Positions 16,301 through 23,164 of a stretch of 34,228 nt of DNA are shown here, piece by piece. The notes beneath the pieces are model-generated. The model worked only from the letters and a program-made list of their open reading frames with translations. It searched no databases and was not told the DNA's origin. The position numbers and the translations under genes were made by a program. This DNA is from a virus. Numbering within the stretch: position 1 is the first letter of the stretch; each line of letters begins with the position of its first letter. The DNA is taken from positions 1 through 34,228 of the IMG/VR virus record IMGVR_UViG_3300035045_000025. One strand, written 5' to 3'.

Positions 16301-16487
16301 AAATAAAAGCACAGGACTAATAGCACAAGACTTAGAAAAAGTATTACCTGAAGTAGTTTATGAAACTTCTGATATAGATAATGATGAAGAAAAACACTTA
16401 GCTGTTCGTTATGGGAATACAGTAGGTTTATTAGTTGAGGCTATTAAAGAATTAGAAGCTAGAGTAAAAGAACTGGAGAATAAATAA
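13347..16487 (+). CDS. Tail fibre with ELNILDGV repeats and S74 chaperone
   Basis: A 1046-aa host-recognition fibre. The first 60 residues (DGDTITAALFNDEYNQLVNAF, then TGHRHDGTAAQGG with an HxH pair) form the probable tail-attachment part. Residues 208-376 are thirteen 13-residue repeats. Long beta-helical or triple-stranded shaft sequence follows, with GDADIDGTLEADAITINGVT and recurrent ITALTLDMSDAG-type segments. The C-terminus is a Peptidase_S74 intramolecular chaperone starting SDIRLKENIEV at Ser953, with the partner Lys958 five residues on. In this family the chaperone trimerises the fibre and then cuts itself off before the Ser. Intact catalytic residues suggest normal maturation. Confidence 0.9.
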   Translation: MAQTYTRQSSFADGDTITAALFNDEYNQLVNAFAYSSSSASSTGHRHDGTAAQGGNIFKIGDLDFLNKIEVDSSNNRWGFYVEVSAAAVEQIRIQDGAIVPVTDSDIDLGTTSLRFKDTFTDSITTTGNVDVGGNLTVTGTTTFNGGTITMGDAADDNVVFGADVNSNIIPNTDNTYDLGSSSQEWKDLYVDGVAYLDGINFNGTAITSTAAELNILDGVTSTAAELNILDGVTSTTAELNILDGVTSTTAELNILDGVTATTAELNILDGVTSTAAELNILDGVTSTAAELNILDGVTANASELNILDGVTSTTAELNILDGVTATTTELNLLDGVTSTTAELNILDGVTSTATELNLLDGVTATTTELNYVDVATAGTVEASKAIVVDSNKDFTGGRNITITGELDAATLDISGDADIDGTLEADAITINGVTLAETISDTVGAMVTSNTETGIAVTYDDSDNTLDFVIGTLNQDTTGNAATATALETARTIHGVSFDGTANIDLTEVVQDTVGAMFSSNTETGITATYQDSDGTIDLTVTGAAVTNIADADGDTKVQVEESSDEDTIRFDTAGTERMVITSGGDVSIGPNGSNPFGISYTGTDFAVSEASGTASIQLDGGNAARMDFGVGGTALFRIYNDTSNYTEFKRTTDHPIIFNVNNAETARFLSTELKLASGKKLVGGGSSVDFTIQSEHRTEIIGASKGTVILKDQGTAYALFERPTSTNDFDIQNPISDGDITFVGNDGGSTITALTLDMSDAGRAMFNGSIDIGGGNITRTGDLTLDGSGDLILDAGGDNIKFTDSGTEIGQIDMGSQNLTFRSQVDDKDIIFRGQDGTSEIVALTLDMSEAGKAIFNGDIANASGDMTIDVAGDIILDSDGSSIRFKDGGTLNSRLGLDSAGLIVTVEGADKDFFINGDDGGSAITALRVDMSDAGALICNGNVTAFGSPSDIRLKENIEVIPDALDKVKQLKGVTFNYKKDGNKSTGLIAQDLEKVLPEVVYETSDIDNDEEKHLAVRYGNTVGLLVEAIKELEARVKELENK
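13968..14474 (+). repeat. Thirteen 39-bp coding repeats in the fibre gene
   Basis: Thirteen tandem units encode T-S/A-T-x-x-ELNILDGV, the last one degenerate (ELNYVDVA). The protein sequence is nearly constant, while the DNA differs at many synonymous sites between most units. Units six and seven differ at only a few bases. This is a protein-level repeat maintained by selection rather than fresh replication slippage. Confidence 0.95.
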
Positions 16488-16843
16488 TGGCAATAAATTA
16501 TACATGGAATGTAAATACTGTAGATGTTAAAGAAATAAACGGAAATACTGATACTGTTTTTAATGTACATTGGGTTCTTACTGCAACTGATGATACTAAC
16601 AATGATGCTGAAGGAAATCCACAAACTGCAACAGCTTCTAGTACTATAGTTTTAGATACTTCAAGTATATCTAATTTTATTCCTTTTGAAGATTTAACTG
16701 TAACTAAAGTGCAAAGTTGGGTTGAAGATGCCTTAAATAAACGAGATGATACTAAAGTAGAAATTATAAAAAATGTTCTTGCTTCAGACATAGCAAATAA
16801 AATTAATCCACCTTTTGAAACTAAAACTTTACAAACTAAATAA
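16487..16843 (+). CDS. Conserved small tail-region protein, 118 aa
   Basis: Opens with NYTWNVNTVDVKEINGNTD, followed by beta strands (VFNVHWVLTATDD, TASSTIVLDTS) and a helical second half (LTVTKVQSWVEDALNKRDD, VEIIKNVLASDIANKI). I recall similar proteins after fibre genes in marine phages, probably virion accessory components, but have no function for them. Start and stop each overlap a neighbour by one base, so it is translated as part of the fibre operon. Confidence 0.65.
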   Translation: MAINYTWNVNTVDVKEINGNTDTVFNVHWVLTATDDTNNDAEGNPQTATASSTIVLDTSSISNFIPFEDLTVTKVQSWVEDALNKRDDTKVEIIKNVLASDIANKINPPFETKTLQTK

Positions 16844-17520
16844 TGGCTTTACAAACTTCAGGTGCTATATCTTTAGACCAAATTCATGTTGAAGCTGGTG
16901 GTACTACTGGTACTACATGTTCTTTAAATGATTCTGATATTAGAAATTTAACTGAAGCTTCTGGTAAAACTATTAATAATACATTAGGAACTACTGTAGA
17001 CTTTGATGACTTTTATGGTGCTACTAATATTCCAACATGGACTACTACAATTACTAATGGTCAAGTTAATAGAAGTGGAGTAGGACCTAACTATGGTACT
17101 ATTAATGATTTTAGGCATGGTTATATAAAACAAAATTTTGGAGATACTGCTGACGTAGGTAGCATAACTGATGATGCAGACCAATATTATTTTGACAATA
17201 ATCCACTTAAATCAATAATGTGGCGAAATATTACAGGAGATAGTGCACAAGTAGGTTTTAAAGGTGTATTTGTAAGAGCTCAAAAAGCTAATGCTACTAT
17301 ATCTAATACAGATGCAGGTGCATTTAAAACAATGAAAGTAACTACTTCTACCAGTTCTGTTACTACATTAAATAGGTCAGATGCAACTTTTAGTTCTTCT
17401 AGTGGTGGTACTGATACTTCTTTACATCATAATACATGGAATTGGAGTGGTTCTTATACAAGCACAGCTACTTTAGGTGCTAGTGGTACAAATTCAACAA
17501 TACTTTTTAGTCGTACTTAA
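16843..17520 (+). CDS. Fibre-like or receptor-binding accessory protein, 225 aa
   Basis: The N-terminus SGAISLDQIHVEAGGTTGTT followed by SLNDSDIRNLT is a recurrent opening of tail-associated proteins in marine and cyanophages. DFDDFYGAT closes this small domain at about residue 60. The remainder is beta-rich and full of Ser/Thr/Asn (TSTSSVTTLNRSDATFSSSS), as in fibre tips or adhesins. Position right after the fibre supports a role in host binding. No chaperone or enzyme motif is seen. Confidence 0.65.
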   Translation: MALQTSGAISLDQIHVEAGGTTGTTCSLNDSDIRNLTEASGKTINNTLGTTVDFDDFYGATNIPTWTTTITNGQVNRSGVGPNYGTINDFRHGYIKQNFGDTADVGSITDDADQYYFDNNPLKSIMWRNITGDSAQVGFKGVFVRAQKANATISNTDAGAFKTMKVTTSTSSVTTLNRSDATFSSSSGGTDTSLHHNTWNWSGSYTSTATLGASGTNSTILFSRT

Positions 17521-17528
17521 ATTAAAAT

Positions 17529-18605
17529 ATGAGTGAAATAAAATTAAAAGAAGAATCTATGGAAGATACCTTAAAAAATAAAGTATCGGGAGCTAGATTA
17601 GATTTTGATGAAAATAATAATCCTTTTTATAGATTAACTATGTATTTAAAAGAACCACATACTGATATTGAATATTATATGGAGTTAAATAAAAACGACA
17701 GTAAAGAACTTATAATACAAAAAGAGGATGGAAATTATGTAGAAGAAGAAAATGTTAAATATTTATACCAGATGTGGAAAGTTGATTTAAATTCAACAAG
17801 ATTACTTAAAGTATGGAAAGAAGGAGAAAAGGGAATAGATATTCCTGAAGAATGGTGGGATGAGGGTGTAACATCAGTTCCTTTTGATACTGCCATGTGG
17901 GATGAAGTTTTTGTTGATAAAGAAAAAGTAAAGATAGATTATAATATAACTGTTGTTGGAAATGAAGCTGATAGAGTAACTGAATTAGTAACAAAGATTA
18001 AAGAAAAATTTCCAAATGAAAAAGATTTTTATGTAAATGACCATACTATTATTGGTGAATATTTAGATAATCATACAATAAGACCGCCATATAAATCACA
18101 TAATACAGTTACTCTTTACTATATGTATTATGATAAAACTGAGTATAAAAAATTATTAGAAGAATATAAAGTTCCACATCGAGATTTGTATTCATATAAA
18201 TTTTGGTATGGTCATAAATATGATATTGATTCAAGTAAAAGATTATTAAAAGTAGTAATACAAGATTCAGATGCAGCAAGTAATTATCAAAAACATCCAG
18301 ATTCTTTTATTCCTAGACCACAGCTACCAGTTTGTATGGATGCATATTTTGCAAAAATATATTCGGAAGATGGTACAGAAGCAGATGAATATGATGTCTT
18401 TTTTTCAACAACATCTGATATAATGCAAGAATATTGTGAAAAAAATAATCTTAAATTTCCTCTGCCAGATAATAGAATACATGACCATGTTTGGGTTTTC
18501 GGTCTTGTTTATGATAAAAATACTTTAGAAATAAAACAAACTAAAGCATACGTTAAAGTAGTTCAAAATCCTGAAAACTGGTTTGCTTTTGCTTCAAGTA
18601 GATAA
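17529..18605 (+). CDS. Unknown protein, 358 aa
   Basis: A soluble, charged and aromatic-rich protein with no signal peptide or membrane span. It has two Trp-rich parts (LYQMWKVDLNSTRLLKVWKE, WWDEGVTSVPFDTAMWDEVF) and a middle with KEKFPNEKDFYVNDH and LYYMYYDKTEYKKL. I recognise no family. It lies between fibre-like genes and the large virion proteins, so a tail or fibre accessory role is likely by position only. No ribosome site is obvious; it follows the previous stop by eight bases and may be coupled. Confidence 0.6.
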   Translation: MSEIKLKEESMEDTLKNKVSGARLDFDENNNPFYRLTMYLKEPHTDIEYYMELNKNDSKELIIQKEDGNYVEEENVKYLYQMWKVDLNSTRLLKVWKEGEKGIDIPEEWWDEGVTSVPFDTAMWDEVFVDKEKVKIDYNITVVGNEADRVTELVTKIKEKFPNEKDFYVNDHTIIGEYLDNHTIRPPYKSHNTVTLYYMYYDKTEYKKLLEEYKVPHRDLYSYKFWYGHKYDIDSSKRLLKVVIQDSDAASNYQKHPDSFIPRPQLPVCMDAYFAKIYSEDGTEADEYDVFFSTTSDIMQEYCEKNNLKFPLPDNRIHDHVWVFGLVYDKNTLEIKQTKAYVKVVQNPENWFAFASSR

Positions 18606-18709
18606 TGAATTTAGAAAAAGAAATAAAAAAAATTAATAAAAAATTCTATATAAAAATAGAAGAAGAAAAAAAATTTAGAAAAAACTTTAACATAAAATTT
18701 TATAATTAA
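18605..18709 (+). CDS. Micro-protein, 34 aa, Lys-rich (tentative)
   Basis: ATG at 18605 overlaps the previous stop (TAATG), and the stop falls one base before the next ATG. The product is extremely rich in Lys, Ile, Phe and Asn (KKFYIKIEEEKKFRK) and could form one charged helix. Support is only the exact fit; in such A-rich sequence a chance frame is possible. Confidence 0.35.
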   Translation: MNLEKEIKKINKKFYIKIEEEKKFRKNFNIKFYN

Positions 18710-18710
18710 T

Positions 18711-18953
18711 ATGGAACTATCATCATACTTAATCTGGAATGCTTTTATAACATTAGTTTTAGCTCCAATACTTTATAACATTCGACAAAATGCTCAAGAA
18801 AATAAACGTATTGATATTTTGTTAAATAAAACTAGAGAAGAGATTGCTAGAGACTATGTTACTAAAAATGAGTCCAGAGCAGTTATGAAAGACTTAGTAG
18901 ATAGGTTAGATAAATTAGATGAAAAGCTTGACAAACTCTTTGAATTAAGGTAA
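18711..18953 (+). CDS. Membrane-anchored coiled-coil protein, 80 aa
   Basis: One N-terminal membrane span (about residues 6-23, YLIWNAFITLVLAPILYN) is followed by a charged helix with coiled-coil pattern (REEIARDYVTKNESRAVM, then DLVDRLDKLDEKLDKLFE). Similar small anchored coiled coils occur near lysis and ejection genes of podoviruses. It could be a holin-, spanin- or ejection-related protein, but the sequence alone does not decide. Confidence 0.6.
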   Translation: MELSSYLIWNAFITLVLAPILYNIRQNAQENKRIDILLNKTREEIARDYVTKNESRAVMKDLVDRLDKLDEKLDKLFELR

Positions 18954-18961
18954 AATAGTAA

Positions 18962-21199
18962 ATGAAAAAGAAATACAAAAGAGCAGGAACTACTTCAGAA
19001 CGTCAAGACTATCGCAAAGGTGGTCTTGTTGGTGATAGTAAAAGAGTAAAAGTTTATGGTGGTGGAGGAGGTTATGGTCCTTCTTTTAGTTCACAATATT
19101 CCGCAGCTTTAGCAGGAAATATACCAGACTTCTCTGGGGTGGATTTTAGTGGACTATCAATACCTACAAATGCACCTGCACCTAAACCTGAACAGCCTCC
19201 TGCCCCTTCAATATTTGAACCAGCACAAGCTACACAAGGACAAGAATTAGTAACTCCTCAAACACAAAGTAATAATACAACAATTGTACAAGGACAAAGT
19301 AGTATAGGTGTTGAAGATGTTGGAACAATTGCAGGAGAACCTAAAGTAAATATACTTGGACAACCAATAGGAGGAACTACCATGTCAGAAGGAACTTTAA
19401 AACCAGAAGATGTAGATAGAAAAAGAAAAGATTTAGAATTACAGGCAGCAGGTCGTGGTATTCAAACTACTCCTATGCAAGTTAAAACTTTAACAGGTCA
19501 AGTAACAGGAGGAGAGTTAGAGCCGGGAACTGGAGATTTAGGTGGAGTACAAACTATAACTGGTACAACTGGACAAGTACAAGCCCCAGAACAAGTTACT
19601 ACTGCTGCACCTACTCAAGCTGCTCAACCACAACAAGTAGCTCCTGCACAAATAGGTGCGGTTGAAACTGTAACTACTCAACCTACTCAAGCTGCGGTAG
19701 GAACTGTTAGTGATAAATCAGTAGCAGAAAAAGTAGATGTTAGTACTGTACCTACTATTACTGGTGTTAATGTAGATATTAAAGAAGGAGCATTAACTGA
19801 TAGAGTAGTTGCTCAAATGTCTCCTGAAGCAGTTGCTCAAGCTGCTCAAGTAAATGGTTTAGATGTTAGAAGAGTCACTAGAGCAAAAGAAGAATTAAGA
19901 AATGCTGGTATAGATGAAATAACTATTGCAGAACTTGGTAATGACCCTGCAGCTCTAGAAAACAGATTAATGAATCTGACAGATAAAGATAGAGGTTTAG
20001 TTGCTGGACTACCTGAAGAAGCTTTAGTTAGTACACAAATGAATACTCTTTTAGCAGGTATTGAACAAGGAACTGTACCAACATGGGCAAGACCTGCAAT
20101 GGCACAAGTAGATGCTATTCTTGCTCAAAGAGGTTTAGAAGCTTCTACAGTTGGTAGAGATGCATTATTAAATACAATTATTCAAAGTGCTTTACCAATA
20201 GCACAAAGTAATGCTCAAGCTATACAAACATCATTAGCTCAAGAAAGAGCTACAGAAGCTCAAGTAGCAATTAAAGATGCTGAGTTTAGACAGCAAACTG
20301 CTCTTACAAATGCTAACAATGTTTTTAAATTAGACTTAGCACAGTTTAGTGCTGACCAACAAACTGCTTTAGCTAATAGTAAATTTTTACAAACTGTAAG
20401 TTTAGTTGAATCTAATAATGACCAACAAGCTGTTATTCAAAATGCTGCATTATTATCTCAAGCTAATTTAGCTCAAGCTACTGTTGACCAACAAAGACAG
20501 ATAAATAATGCTAAAGCATTTTTACAAATGGATATGGCTAATTTAAATGCTGAACAACAAACTAATGTACTTAATGCTCAACAAATACAACAAGCTGCAC
20601 TAAGTAATGCTGCTGCTCAAAATGCTGCTAAACAATTTAATGCTACTAGCGAAAATCAAGTTAATCAGTTTATGGCTACTCTTGCAGCAGATACTGAAAA
20701 ATTTAATACTACACAGATGAATGCTATTCAACAGTTTAATGCTACACAAGCAAACGCTGCTGCAGCTAGAGATTCACAAAGAAGTTTTGATTTAGAAAAA
20801 TTTAATACTGGTATAAGAAATCAAATAGAACAATTTAATACTGCATTAGAAAATAATAGAAGAGAGTTTAATGCTAAAAACAGTTTAGCTATTGCTCAGT
20901 CTAATGCTCAATGGCGAAGACAAATAGCAACTGCAGATACTGCTGCTATTAATGCTGCTGCTGAACAAGCAGTTAAACAAAATTTTTCATTAACTTCACA
21001 AGCTCAACAAGCTTTGTGGCAAGACTTGAGAGACCAAGCACATAATATATTTACAGGTGCTAGAAAAGATAAGGACATAGTAGCTCAAATAGTTGCAGAT
21101 TTTGCAGCTAATCAATTTGCAAATGATGCAGCTATGAACGGTATGTTAAAAGTAGTTAAAAGTACAATAACAAGTCTAACAGACTATTCAATATCCTAG
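18962..21199 (+). CDS. Large helical virion protein with hendecad repeats, 745 aa
   Basis: Three parts are visible. Residues 1-60 are basic and Gly-rich (KVYGGGGGYGPSFSSQYS). Residues 60-260 are a Pro/Gln/Thr-rich flexible linker. From about 290 to the end the protein is Ala/Gln/Asn-rich and helical. Within this, five 22-residue repeats, each beginning near a QQ pair, start at residues 444, 466, 488, 510 and 532, and eight 11-residue repeats, mostly starting FN, run from 559 to 646. Such periods suggest long right-handed coiled coils. By position it is likely an internal core or ejection protein. The stop codon overlaps a strong ribosome-binding sequence belonging to the next frame. Confidence 0.72.
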   Translation: MKKKYKRAGTTSERQDYRKGGLVGDSKRVKVYGGGGGYGPSFSSQYSAALAGNIPDFSGVDFSGLSIPTNAPAPKPEQPPAPSIFEPAQATQGQELVTPQTQSNNTTIVQGQSSIGVEDVGTIAGEPKVNILGQPIGGTTMSEGTLKPEDVDRKRKDLELQAAGRGIQTTPMQVKTLTGQVTGGELEPGTGDLGGVQTITGTTGQVQAPEQVTTAAPTQAAQPQQVAPAQIGAVETVTTQPTQAAVGTVSDKSVAEKVDVSTVPTITGVNVDIKEGALTDRVVAQMSPEAVAQAAQVNGLDVRRVTRAKEELRNAGIDEITIAELGNDPAALENRLMNLTDKDRGLVAGLPEEALVSTQMNTLLAGIEQGTVPTWARPAMAQVDAILAQRGLEASTVGRDALLNTIIQSALPIAQSNAQAIQTSLAQERATEAQVAIKDAEFRQQTALTNANNVFKLDLAQFSADQQTALANSKFLQTVSLVESNNDQQAVIQNAALLSQANLAQATVDQQRQINNAKAFLQMDMANLNAEQQTNVLNAQQIQQAALSNAAAQNAAKQFNATSENQVNQFMATLAADTEKFNTTQMNAIQQFNATQANAAAARDSQRSFDLEKFNTGIRNQIEQFNTALENNRREFNAKNSLAIAQSNAQWRRQIATADTAAINAAAEQAVKQNFSLTSQAQQALWQDLRDQAHNIFTGARKDKDIVAQIVADFAANQFANDAAMNGMLKVVKSTITSLTDYSIS
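20291..20899 (+). repeat. 22-residue and 11-residue helical repeats (coding)
   Basis: QQ pairs recur every 66 bases from 20291 (units at residues 444, 466, 488, 510, 532). From 20636 to 20899 come eight 33-base units, FNATSENQVNQ, FMATLAADTEK, FNTTQMNAIQQ, FNATQANAAAA, RDSQRSFDLEK, FNTGIRNQIEQ, FNTALENNRRE and FNAKNSLAIAQ, in unbroken register. DNA similarity between units is modest, so the repeat is at protein level. Confidence 0.85.
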
Positions 21200-21203
21200 G
21201 AGG

Positions 21204-22391
21204 TGCGACTTCTTTAAGAAAATATTTAAAGGTGTAGGAAAAGCAGTTAAGGGTGTTGTCAAAGGTGTTGGCAAAATCGTTAAAGGTGTTGGTAAAGCAG
21301 TTAAAGGTGTTGCCAAAGGTGTCGGTAAACTTGTTAAAAAGGCATGGAAGAATAAATATATTCGGGCAGCACTACTAATCGCTGCAGTTGCTACGGGAGT
21401 AGGGGCTATTGCTGTAGCTGGAGCTACTGGAGCAGGGGCTGGTGGTATATTAGCTGCTACAGGTCTTAAAGGTGCATCGGCATTTGGTGCTTTAATGAAA
21501 GCTGGATTTGTAGGGTTTTCTGGAACTCTGGGAACTACTGCAGGATTATTAGGAGCTGGAGGAAAATTTGCTTTAGGCTCTAGTATTTTAGCTGGTGGTT
21601 CTGCTATTACTCCAGTTGCACCTACAACAGCAGCAGCAGGTGCTTTTGGTACTACTGTTGCTTCTACTGCTCCTGTTTCATTAACTTCTACAGGAACTGC
21701 AGGAGGAGCTCTTAGTACTGCTGCTACACCTATTTCTGGATTAACTACAACAGCTTCTACAGGAGCTTTTAGTACTGCTGCTCCTATTACTAGCAGTTTA
21801 AGTTCTGTTGCCCCAACTACTTTTAGTTCAACTTTGGGGGCAGGAGCAACAACTGGTGGAGGAACATTTATTGGAGGATTAGGAGCAACACCTACAGGAC
21901 CAATGAGTCTTGCACCTACAACAGCAGCAGGAACTTTTACCACTTCTGCACCTATAACAACAAGTAGTAGTGTAAGTGTAACAGGAACAGCAACTTCTAC
22001 TTCACCAGTACTTAGAGGTACAACTCCTAAAAAATTTGGATTTTTAAACGATTTAAAAGAAGGCTTAAAAGGTGGTGTTATAGATGGTGCAAAAAGTCTT
22101 GTATCAAATGGTCTTTATAATTTAGTCATGCATGGTGATATTAAAGGAGAAAAATTTGAACAAGACCTTACAGCTACTGGTAGCGGACAAGCTAGTAGTT
22201 ACCTAGGTAGTTATGCTTTACCGAGTGATATAGATTTTCAAGCTTCTGGTATAGGTGGTGATACTATTGGCAATACTTATGTCAGTATGTTACAAAATTT
22301 AAATTATGGTACGGGTTCTCTTGATTATGCAAGACATACCAATATGGCTCTTATGAGAGGAATCCAAATACCTCAAATACAATATGCTTAG
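21204..22391 (+). CDS. Cationic, glycine-rich membrane-active protein without a visible start codon
   Basis: An open frame of 395 codons, clearly coding from its first bases: CDFFKKIF, then two copies of an 18-residue cationic repeat (KGVGKAVKGVVKGVGKIV and a near copy), LVKKAWKNKYIR, and a hydrophobic Ala/Gly segment (ALLIAAVATGVGAIAVAG). A long Gly/Thr/Ser/Ala region follows, and a compact C-terminus (PKKFGFLNDLKEGLKGGV). A strong AGGAGG lies at 21198-21203, but no ATG, GTG or TTG is in frame before ATG 21495, which would delete the cationic part. A lost start codon, a non-standard start, or frameshifting from the upstream gene could explain this. Membrane interaction is inferred from composition. 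Confidence 0.7.
   Translation, partial: CDFFKKIFKGVGKAVKGVVKGVGKIVKGVGKAVKGVAKGVGKLVKKAWKNKYIRAALLIAAVATGVGAIAVAGATGAGAGGILAATGLKGASAFGALMKAGFVGFSGTLGTTAGLLGAGGKFALGSSILAGGSAITPVAPTTAAAGAFGTTVASTAPVSLTSTGTAGGALSTAATPISGLTTTASTGAFSTAAPITSSLSSVAPTTFSSTLGAGATTGGGTFIGGLGATPTGPMSLAPTTAAGTFTTSAPITTSSSVSVTGTATSTSPVLRGTTPKKFGFLNDLKEGLKGGVIDGAKSLVSNGLYNLVMHGDIKGEKFEQDLTATGSGQASSYLGSYALPSDIDFQASGIGGDTIGNTYVSMLQNLNYGTGSLDYARHTNMALMRGIQIPQIQYA
21228..21335 (+). repeat. Tandem 54-bp repeat encoding KGVGK units
   Basis: Two adjacent 54-base units (21228-21281 and 21282-21335) encode 18 residues each and differ only by V/A and I/L changes plus silent bases. Each contains KGVGK-x-V and KGV sub-repeats that would form an amphipathic cationic helix. 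Confidence 0.9.
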
Positions 22392-22393
22392 TT

Positions 22394-23164
22394 ATGTTAA
22401 AAAAAGATAAAAAGTTAAGAAAAGTTGTTAATCCTACAGTAAGTGGTGCAGCTTTAGAAATAATAAATGAGTTAGATAAAAATGATGTAGCTCTTGAAGA
22501 ATTTACTGGTGGTGATTTTTTTGAAAGACCAGATAATCGTGGTGAAGAAAGATTACCTTTAGCAGATGTAAAAAACTCAGAAAACATGGCAGAAAATTTA
22601 GAGTTTATAACATCTCATTTATCTGAAAGACAAGATGTTCCCGGAGCTTCTTTAACAAATGACCCAGAAAAACCTTACCCTTGGGAGCAACCACCACAGT
22701 TTGCAAATCCTAGAGAAGCACAAGACTATATGTACACTTTACTTTCTACTCCAGAAGTAGCAGGAGATGTAGTTACAGCATTAGGTCAAGGTATATCTGT
22801 AATGGACTTGACAAGTTTATTTATATTTACTGGTTTTATTAGTGGTAAATTTACTCCAGACGTAGGTTTATTAATTGGTGAATCAACAGCATATTTTATT
22901 ATGGCTCTTGGAGAAATGGCTAACATTGAATATCACATTGAAGATGATGATACAGATATAGATGAGTTTATCGAAAAAGATGTAAATGATAAAATCATGG
23001 AATTAAATAACATGGAAAGAATAAGACAGTTATCAAATCAAAATAAAGTTCAAAAAAGTGATATACCAAAAGAAATTTTGACAGAAGCAGAACAAAGAGT
23101 TGATACAAGTTTATTAGCTCCAACAGAAACAGAAGATAATAATTTATTAGATAGGACAGAGTAA
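22394..23164 (+). CDS. Virion-associated protein, 256 aa
   Basis: An acidic, soluble protein with a conserved-looking middle: PGASLTNDPEKPYPWEQPPQ, then REAQDYMYTLLSTPE and a hydrophobic helical stretch (VMDLTSLFIFTGFISGKF, VGLLIGESTAYFIMALGE). I associate the pattern of a short NDP-x-KP-x-x-WE-x-PP segment followed by helices with marine phage virion proteins whose function is unknown. The last 80 residues are charged helices. It sits between two probable ejected proteins and overlaps the next gene by one base. Confidence 0.65.
   Translation: MLKKDKKLRKVVNPTVSGAALEIINELDKNDVALEEFTGGDFFERPDNRGEERLPLADVKNSENMAENLEFITSHLSERQDVPGASLTNDPEKPYPWEQPPQFANPREAQDYMYTLLSTPEVAGDVVTALGQGISVMDLTSLFIFTGFISGKFTPDVGLLIGESTAYFIMALGEMANIEYHIEDDDTDIDEFIEKDVNDKIMELNNMERIRQLSNQNKVQKSDIPKEILTEAEQRVDTSLLAPTETEDNNLLDRTE

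Noticed and set aside
21188-21943. 251-codon reverse-strand frame rich in Pro/Ala/Val
   Set aside because: It is the complement of the glycine/threonine-rich forward protein; its composition follows from that and it has no ribosome site or family signature.
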